DNA from: Azospirillum doebereinerae
GTDB taxonomy: Bacteria > Pseudomonadota > Alphaproteobacteria > Azospirillales > Azospirillaceae
DNA length: 64,000 bases
Assembly: GCF_003989665.1 (NCBI RefSeq)
Contig: NZ_RZIJ01000008.1
Coordinates: forward strand, 1-64,000
Direction of reading: 5' to 3'
Below the pieces are notes generated by a model, which was not told the origin of the DNA, did not search any database, and saw nothing but the letters and a program-made list of their open reading frames with translations. Position numbers and translations under genes: made by a program. Below, piece by piece: positions 59,082 to 64,000 of this stretch (positions are counted from its first letter, which is position 1; each line of letters opens with the position of its first letter).

Positions 59082-59741
59082 TCAGCGCGGCTTGGCGGTG
59101 ACGATGTGGTCCACCAGGACCGAGGGCGTCATCACCGCGTCCGGCGCGATGCAGCCGACGGGCAGGATGTCCTCGGCCTCGGCGATCACGGTGGCGCCGG
59201 CCAGCGCCATGATCGGGTTGAAGTTCCGCGCGGTCAACGCGTAGGTCAGGTTGCCGTAGAGATCGGCCTGCTTGGCCGCCAGCAGCGCGAAGTCGGCCTT
59301 GATCGGCGTCTCCAGCAGGAAGGTCTTGCCGTCGATCTCGACCGTGCGCTTGCCCTCCTCGACCGAGGTGCCGACGCCGGTCGGCGTCAGCACGCCGCCC
59401 AGGCCGACGCCGCCGGCGCGGATGCGCTCGGCCAGCGTGCCCTGCGGCACCAGTTCCACCTCGATGTCACCGGCGATCATCTGCTTCTGGGTGTCGGGGT
59501 TGAGGCCGATGTGGCTGGTGATGACCTTGGCGACCAGCTTCTCCACCACCAGCTTGCCGATGCCCTGGTGCGGGCGGGCGGTGTCGTTGGCGATGATGGT
59601 CAGGCCGGTCTTGCGCTGGCGGATGATCTCGTCCACCAGCCGGCTCGGGCCGCCGACGGCCATGAAGCCGCCGAACAGGATCGAGGCGCCGTCGGGTATC
59701 CGCGCGACCGCGTCCTCCAGGGAGATGAGCTTGTTCTTCAT
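59082..59741 (-). CDS. atoD: Acetoacetate/acetate CoA-transferase subunit alpha
   Basis: A 219-residue subunit with GGFMAVGGPSRLVDEI, the ANDTA stretch, SHIGLNPDTQKQM and GAGLGG-like GVGLGGVLTPTGVGT, as in AtoD of E. coli. It forms the catalytic complex with AtoA, two units of each. It is 2 bp downstream of the GntP-type permease, so the genes are one transcript. Confidence 0.93.
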   Translation of the reverse strand: MKNKLISLEDAVARIPDGASILFGGFMAVGGPSRLVDEIIRQRKTGLTIIANDTARPHQGIGKLVVEKLVAKVITSHIGLNPDTQKQMIAGDIEVELVPQGTLAERIRAGGVGLGGVLTPTGVGTSVEEGKRTVEIDGKTFLLETPIKADFALLAAKQADLYGNLTYALTARNFNPIMALAGATVIAEAEDILPVGCIAPDAVMTPSVLVDHIVTAKPR

Positions 59742-59743
59742 GA

Positions 59744-61135
59744 TCAGACGATCCCGGTCAGGTAATAGACGGCGATCACGAAGAAGACCGCCAGCGTCTT
59801 GATGCAGGTGATGGCGAAGATGTCGCCGTAGGATTGACGGTGCGTCAAGCCCGTAACGCCCAGCAGGGTGATGACGGCGCCGTTGTGCGGCAAGGTGTCC
59901 ATGCCGCCGCTGGCCATCGAGGCGACGCGGTGCAGGACCTCCATCGGGATGCCGGACGCGTTGGCGGCGGCGATGAACTGGTCGGCCATCGCGGCCAGCG
60001 CGATGCTCATGCCGCCCGACGCCGAGCCGGTGATGCCGGCCAGCGCGGTGACGGTGACGGCCTCGTTGACCAGCGGGTTGGGGATGGACTGGAGCACGCC
60101 GGCGATCACCAGGAAGCCCGGCAGCGCCGCGATCACCGCGCCGAAGCCGTATTCCGAGGCGGTGTTCATCGCGGCCAGCAGCGAACCGCCGATGGCGGCC
60201 TTGGTGCCCTCGGCGAAGCGCTGGGTCACCGGCTTCCAGGCGAAGACCAGCACGGTCAGGATGCCGCAGAGCAGCGCGCCCTCGACCGCCCAGATGCCGG
60301 CGACCGACGACACCGCCGTGACCAGCGGCTTGGCGCCGGGGGTCAGCGCGACCTCGTAGCTGGAGCCGTAGACCTTGGGGATCGCCAGGGTGAAGACCTT
60401 GTTCAGCACGCCGACGATGACCAGCGGCAGCAGCGCGACGATCGGGTTCGGCAGGCTTTCGGCGGAAACGGCCTCGGGCTCGTTGCTGTGGCCGGTGCCG
60501 TAGCCCTCCCCCCTAGCGATGGCCGAGCGGACGCGCCATTCCAGATAGGCCAGGCCGACGACCATGATGAAGATCGAGCCGATGATGCCCAGCCAGGGGG
60601 CGGCGTAGGCGTCGGTCTTGAAGAAGGTGGTCGGGATGATGTTCTGGATCTGCGGGGTGCCCGGCAGCGCGTCCATCGTGATGGTGAAGGCGCCCAGCGC
60701 GATCACGCCGGGGATCAGGCGCTTGGGGATGTCGCCCTGGCGGAACATCTCGGCGGCGAAGGGATAGACCGCGAAGACCACGACGAACAGCGACACGCCG
60801 CCGTAGGTCAGCAGCAGGCAGACCAGCACGATGGAGGTCACCGCCCGCTCGCGCCCGATCAGCTTGATGACCGCCGAGACGATGGATTTGGAGAAGCCCG
60901 ACAGCTCGATCACCTTGCCGAAGACGGCGCCCAGCAGGAAGACCGGGAAGTACAGCTTCACGAAGCCGACCATCTTGTCCATGAAGAGGCCGGTGAAGAT
61001 GGGGGGCACGGCGGCCGGGTCGGTCAGCAGCACGGCGGCCAGGGCGGCCACGGGCGCGAAGAGGATGACGCTGAAGCCTCGGTAGGCGACGAACATCAGG
61101 AACGCAAGCGCTCCCACGCAGATCAGCAAACTCAT
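59744..61135 (-). CDS. GntP-family permease, probable 3-hydroxybutyrate/short-chain acid importer
   Basis: A 463-residue polytopic membrane protein of the GntP/ArsB superfamily with about 12 hydrophobic segments, including TITMDALPGTPQIQNIIPT and ASGGMDTLPHNGAVITLLGV, which are diagnostic for this branch. E. coli instead uses AtoE; a GntP permease next to CoA-transferase and 3-hydroxybutyrate dehydrogenase points to uptake of hydroxybutyrate or acetoacetate. It starts 55 bp after the SRPBCC gene. Confidence 0.88.
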   Translation of the reverse strand: MSLLICVGALAFLMFVAYRGFSVILFAPVAALAAVLLTDPAAVPPIFTGLFMDKMVGFVKLYFPVFLLGAVFGKVIELSGFSKSIVSAVIKLIGRERAVTSIVLVCLLLTYGGVSLFVVVFAVYPFAAEMFRQGDIPKRLIPGVIALGAFTITMDALPGTPQIQNIIPTTFFKTDAYAAPWLGIIGSIFIMVVGLAYLEWRVRSAIARGEGYGTGHSNEPEAVSAESLPNPIVALLPLVIVGVLNKVFTLAIPKVYGSSYEVALTPGAKPLVTAVSSVAGIWAVEGALLCGILTVLVFAWKPVTQRFAEGTKAAIGGSLLAAMNTASEYGFGAVIAALPGFLVIAGVLQSIPNPLVNEAVTVTALAGITGSASGGMSIALAAMADQFIAAANASGIPMEVLHRVASMASGGMDTLPHNGAVITLLGVTGLTHRQSYGDIFAITCIKTLAVFFVIAVYYLTGIV

Positions 61136-61190
61136 TGGACGGGTGCTCCCTCGTTGTTCTTTTGGGCGTCGGTTGGTCAGGGCGCCGTGT

Positions 61191-61604
61191 TCAGCGGGTT
61201 AAAAGGCCGCGCAGCCGTTCCACGCCCGCGTCGTAGAGATCGCGGACGAAAAGCTCGGTCCTGGCTTCGCTCAGGCCGGTGGGCTTGAACGTGGCGGTCC
61301 AGATCAGCGTCGCGTGCCCGTCGGCCTCCGGCTGGACCCGGATCTGCGCCAGCAGGTCCGCGACCGGGTAGGGGCTCTCGACCACGGCGTAGGTGTAGGC
61401 CTCGTCGATTCGGCTGGTGTGCTCGAGTCGCTGCACCAGACGAGTGCCGTCCTTCAGCAGAAGCTGACGGAGGGCGCCTTTTCCGGTCCCCTCGACCGTC
61501 AGGGCGACGGCGCCGGGATACCAGTCGCACAGCCGGCCGTCCCAACGGACCAGCGGCCACAAACGGCGCGCGGGGTCGGGCAGCAGGATGGAGGTGGTGA
61601 TCAT
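61191..61604 (-). CDS. SRPBCC-fold (START-like) protein
   Basis: A 137-residue protein of the polyketide-cyclase/dehydrase type of the START superfamily (pattern LVRWDGRLCDWYPGAVAL, LVQRLEHTSRIDEAYTYAVVES, TLIWTATFKPTG). Such folds bind hydrophobic or acyl-like ligands; no enzyme activity can be named. It is the first gene after the sigma-54 promoter at 61659 and is likely part of the ketone-body operon. Confidence 0.78.
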   Translation of the reverse strand: MITTSILLPDPARRLWPLVRWDGRLCDWYPGAVALTVEGTGKGALRQLLLKDGTRLVQRLEHTSRIDEAYTYAVVESPYPVADLLAQIRVQPEADGHATLIWTATFKPTGLSEARTELFVRDLYDAGVERLRGLLTR

Positions 61605-62073
61605 CGGAGTCGCGCTTGGACCGAGGGGTTACCCCTGGCGGGGGATTACCCCTGTATGAGCAAGCGTCGTGCCAGAAACGTCGGAGCGCTGCGACACGGG
61701 AAACCTCAGGTTTTTCAGGGGTTTTGATGGGGCGGCCGCGCCGAAAATTTCTCGATAATGAGATTAACCATGAATATTTGTCTATAAAACGATAAAATTA
61801 TCAAATTAGAGACATTTGGATTCGCTGGTGGACCCCGCGGAAAGCCCTGGATTTATCGTCCCCGCGACCGTATTTTTGTTGCCGGAGCGGGGGTGTCCCG
61901 CCGAAGCGGCAGCGCTGGGCGTCACGACCGCCGGTTTCATGGTTATGGAACCGAGAAATTCTTGCACCCGCATCATGGTTGCTGTTAATGGGCGCCATGG
62001 TATCGGTTGCGTTCGGCGCCGTCGTTGCTGGTCGGGGGATGGGCTTCCGGTCGGCGCATCCAAGGAGATGGTC
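61605..62073. other. Divergent region holding the sigma-54 promoter and the long infC leader
   Basis: No convincing gene lies in these 469 bp. The left part carries the sigma-54 promoter of the ketone-body operon, GGGGTTACCCC (61625-61635) and the two candidate enhancer palindromes. The AT-rich block 61741-61815 should hold the infC promoter. The following 250 bp before infC can form several hairpins (for instance 61933-61952) and are a likely leader region for control of infC or its neighbours. Confidence 0.5.
61659..61674 (-). promoter_or_regulatory. Sigma-54 promoter of the SRPBCC-gntP-atoDA-bdh operon
   Basis: Read on the minus strand the sequence is TGGCACG-ACGC-TTGCT, an exact match to the -24/-12 consensus TGGCACG-N4-TTGCW. 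The start codon of the SRPBCC gene lies 54 bp downstream. Upstream, two palindromes (AAACCTCAGGTTT at 61701-61713 and TCTCGATAATGAGA at 61750-61763) are placed where an enhancer-binding activator such as AtoC would bind. Confidence 0.85.
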
Positions 62074-62607
62074 ATAGCAAAGCTTTACGATCAAGACCCG
62101 GTTCGCGAAGGCCCGCGACTCAATCGCGAGATCACGGCCCGGCAGGTGCGCCTCATCAACGCCGATGGCGAGATGGTGGGCATCGTCCCGCTGCATCAGG
62201 CATTCACGATGGCCGCCGATGCCGATCTCGACCTTGTCGAGATCGTGCCGAACGCCGATCCGCCTGTCTGCAAGATCCTCGATTACGGCAAGTTCCGCTT
62301 CGAAGAAGCGAAGAAGGCCAACGAGGCGCGCAAGAAGCAGAAGATCGTCGAGATCAAGGAGCTGAAGCTCCGTCCGAACATCGACGACAACGACTACGAG
62401 GTGAAGATGCGCGCCGCGCGCCGCTTCCTGGAGGAAGGCGACAAGGTCAAGATGACCATGCGCTTCCGTGGCCGTGAAATGGCCCACCAGGACATCGGCA
62501 TGAACGTGCTGATGCGCGTCCGCGACGAGCTGGAGCCGATGGCGAAGGTCGAGCAGATGCCCCGCCTCGAAGGGCGTCAGATGATCATGGTCCTCTCGCC
62601 GCGCTGA
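62074..62607 (+). CDS. infC: Translation initiation factor IF-3 with rare ATA start
   Basis: A 177-residue protein that binds the 30S subunit and checks start codons. The typical wording is [45 protein letters not shown] and the C-terminal [15 protein letters not shown] and [23 protein letters not shown] (62062-62067) is followed at once by ATG, too close to use, and then 6 nt later by ATA, giving [18 protein letters not shown] non-AUG start is the known basis of infC self-control, so ATA is preferred; the in-frame ATG at 62068 is the alternative and would add two residues. Confidence 0.9.
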   Translation: MAKLYDQDPVREGPRLNREITARQVRLINADGEMVGIVPLHQAFTMAADADLDLVEIVPNADPPVCKILDYGKFRFEEAKKANEARKKQKIVEIKELKLRPNIDDNDYEVKMRAARRFLEEGDKVKMTMRFRGREMAHQDIGMNVLMRVRDELEPMAKVEQMPRLEGRQMIMVLSPR

Positions 62608-62650
62608 AAACCGCGTCTGGCGTGGACCGGACTTCGTCCGGCGTTGCATG

Positions 62651-62684
62651 AAAAAGGCCCGTCCCGTGAGGGATGGGCCTTTTC
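62651..62684 (+). terminator. Rho-independent terminator of infC
   Basis: AAAAAGGCCCGTCCC and GGGATGGGCCTTTT form a stem with one mismatch around a GTGA loop, followed by TTTTC. It lies 43 bp after the infC stop. The A run on the other side lets it also serve the convergent exporter gene. Confidence 0.9.
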
Positions 62685-62700
62685 GTTTGGGGGCGTCAGC

Positions 62701-62724
62701 CCTTCTCCCCACAAGGGGAGGGGG
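62701..62724. repeat. Short hairpin related to the fold-back repeat family
   Basis: CCTTCTCCCCACAAGGGGAG matches the arm sequence CCTTCTCCC...GGGGAGAAGG found at 34635 and 45331. It looks like a remnant or single unit of that family between infC and the convergent exporter gene. Confidence 0.5.
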
Positions 62725-62746
62725 CACGATCAAATCGGACAGGCTC

Positions 62747-64000
62747 TCACTCCCCCGCCGCCGGTTGAGCCACCGGCGCCGCGTTGCGGCTGCGGAACAG
62801 GACGCCGCCCTCGGTCTTCAGCACGGTCAGGAAGGCCAGCACGGCCAGCACGGTGAAGCCGACGGTCATCGGGCGGACGGTGCCGTCGAAGGCCTGCCCG
62901 ATGCCCCAGCCGAACAGGGCGCCGGCCGCCGTGGAGTAGAAGCCGGTGAAGGACGATCCCATGCCGGCGATGTGGCCCAGCGGCTCCATCGCCATCGCGT
63001 TGAAGTTCGGCGCGATCAGGCCGAAGCAATAGAAGGTCGTGGCCAGGAAGGCGGCCAGCGCCCACAGCGGCGGACGCTCGGGGAAGCCGAAGACCGCCAT
63101 CGCGGCGCAGGCGGCCAGAAAGCCCAGCAGCGCCGCGTGCGACACGCGGTGCATGCCCAGCCGCCCGACCAGATGCGCGTTGGTCAGCGACGCCCCCGCC
63201 ATGGCCGCGGCGATGGCCCCGAACACGAAGGGGAACAGGTCGCCCAACCCGTAGACGTCGACGAAGATCTGCTGGGCGCTGCCGATGTAGCTCAGCAGGC
63301 TGCCGAACATGAAGCCCATGGCGAGGGTGTAGCCGACCGTCTGCCGCGTGGTGACCACCGTGCGGAAGGCGGCCCCCAGCGCCGCCGCCGACAGCGGCAT
63401 GCGGTCCTCGGCGTGGCGGGTCTCCGGCAGGCGCAGGCCCGCCCAGGTCAGGACGGCGCAGGCGGCCAGGAACAGCGCGGCGAAGATCCACGGCCAGGAG
63501 CCGAGGTGCAGGATCAGCTCGCCGATGGCCGGGGCGACGACCGGCACGATGATGAAGACCATCATGGCGAAGGACATCACCCGCGCCATGCCGCGCCCGG
63601 CGAAGCGGTCGCGGACGATGGCGACGGCGACGATGCGCGGGGCGGCGGCGCCGAAGCCCTGGACCGCGCGCGCGGCCAGCATCGCTCCGAAGCTGGGGGC
63701 GAAGACCGCCGTCAGAGAGGCCAGCGCGAAGACGACCAGCCCCACCGCCAGCACCGGCTTGCGGCCGAAGCGGTCGGAGAGCGGGCCGACGAAGGGCTGT
63801 CCGGCGGCGAAGCCGAGCATGTAGGCGGTGATGATGAGCTGACGGTCGTTGGGGCCGTCGCCGCCCAGCGCGTGGGCGATGTCGGGCAGGGCGACCAGCA
63901 TGATGTCGATGGAGAGCGCCGTGAGCGCCATCATCACGGCGATGAGGGTAACGAACTCGGCGAAATGGATGTCGCGCGATCGTGACGGGGGAGGAGCGGT
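62747..64000 (-). CDS. Bcr/CflA-family multidrug exporter (N-terminus beyond window end)
   Basis: A major facilitator with 12 expected membrane segments; 417 codons are visible and the reading frame stays open to the window edge with EFVTLIAVMMALTALSIDIMLVALP, the usual first helix region of this family. The motif A-like loop GPLSDRFGRKPVL and the RAVQGFGAAAPRIVAVAIVRD stretch support the Bcr/CflA branch, which exports bicyclomycin and other compounds. The true start lies just outside the window, so ATG at 63937 is not chosen. Confidence 0.87.
   Translation of the reverse strand, partial: TAPPPSRSRDIHFAEFVTLIAVMMALTALSIDIMLVALPDIAHALGGDGPNDRQLIITAYMLGFAAGQPFVGPLSDRFGRKPVLAVGLVVFALASLTAVFAPSFGAMLAARAVQGFGAAAPRIVAVAIVRDRFAGRGMARVMSFAMMVFIIVPVVAPAIGELILHLGSWPWIFAALFLAACAVLTWAGLRLPETRHAEDRMPLSAAALGAAFRTVVTTRQTVGYTLAMGFMFGSLLSYIGSAQQIFVDVYGLGDLFPFVFGAIAAAMAGASLTNAHLVGRLGMHRVSHAALLGFLAACAAMAVFGFPERPPLWALAAFLATTFYCFGLIAPNFNAMAMEPLGHIAGMGSSFTGFYSTAAGALFGWGIGQAFDGTVRPMTVGFTVLAVLAFLTVLKTEGGVLFRSRNAAPVAQPAAGE

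Noticed and set aside
59834..61288. Plus-strand frame of 484 residues over the GntP permease
   Set aside because: It is rich in His, Asp, Gln and Arg, the antisense image of a membrane protein, and has no recognisable family.
61656..61727. 23-codon frame MSKRRARNVG... upstream of infC
   Set aside because: It overlaps the sigma-54 promoter, has no ribosome site and is too short to judge; treated as chance.

Overview
The window is high-GC alphaproteobacterial DNA, most likely from an Azospirillum-like member of the Rhodospirillales. This is inferred from the base composition, the codon use, the large-type NAD-glutamate dehydrogenase, the phytochrome/HWE-kinase signalling, the fructose phosphotransferase system with fused EIIA-HPr-EI, and the PHB/ketone-body genes; no database search was possible. 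Genes are dense and on both strands, with many 4-nt ATGA overlaps inside operons.

Layout. 1-7.3 kb: 5' part of an NAD-glutamate dehydrogenase gene, then an orphan amino-acid-type binding protein divergent from a hybrid histidine kinase. 7.3-10.6 kb: the sigma-54 activator/kinase pair AtoC-AtoS. 10.8-17.6 kb: PRPP synthetase-like protein, a two-domain alpha/beta hydrolase divergent from an acyl-CoA synthetase with a strong sigma-70 promoter, a zinc metallopeptidase, and envelope or unknown proteins. 18-22.3 kb: bacteriophytochrome, response regulator and REC-PAS-HWE kinase in one overlapping operon, then tRNA-Tyr. 22.4-27.4 kb: two LysR/MFS pairs. 27.4-34.6 kb: LacI and TetR regulators divergent from fruBKA, with LacI-type operators between them.

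34.7-52.6 kb is an organosulfur-scavenging region. It holds a taurine/sulfonate ABC transporter with choline-sulfatase, an Rrf2 regulator, a GGDEF-EAL protein with an esterase, two 2-hydroxyacid dehydrogenases of unrelated folds (like the two enzymes of sulfolactate racemisation), a threonine-synthase-like PLP enzyme that is the last gene of a second ABC operon, an FAD oxidoreductase and SsuD. Four promoter regions in it share a TCTA-N8/10-TAGA palindrome, a candidate common operator. This region is the best candidate for an undescribed regulon.

52.7-57.6 kb looks like an insertion hot spot: an LprI-like protein, a chemoreceptor with less GC-rich codons, an IS5-family element inserted at codon 10 of a Mom-like gene, and a LysR fragment. 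57.6-61.6 kb: an operon for ketone-body use (SRPBCC protein, GntP permease, AtoD, AtoA, 3-hydroxybutyrate dehydrogenase) preceded by a consensus-perfect sigma-54 promoter. AtoS-AtoC 50 kb away is the obvious candidate controller. 62-64 kb: infC, apparently starting at ATA, and a truncated Bcr/CflA-type exporter.

Intergenic fold-back repeats of one family occur at 24.0, 34.6 and 45.1 kb, with a remnant at 62.7 kb. No CRISPR array, rRNA or prophage block was seen.
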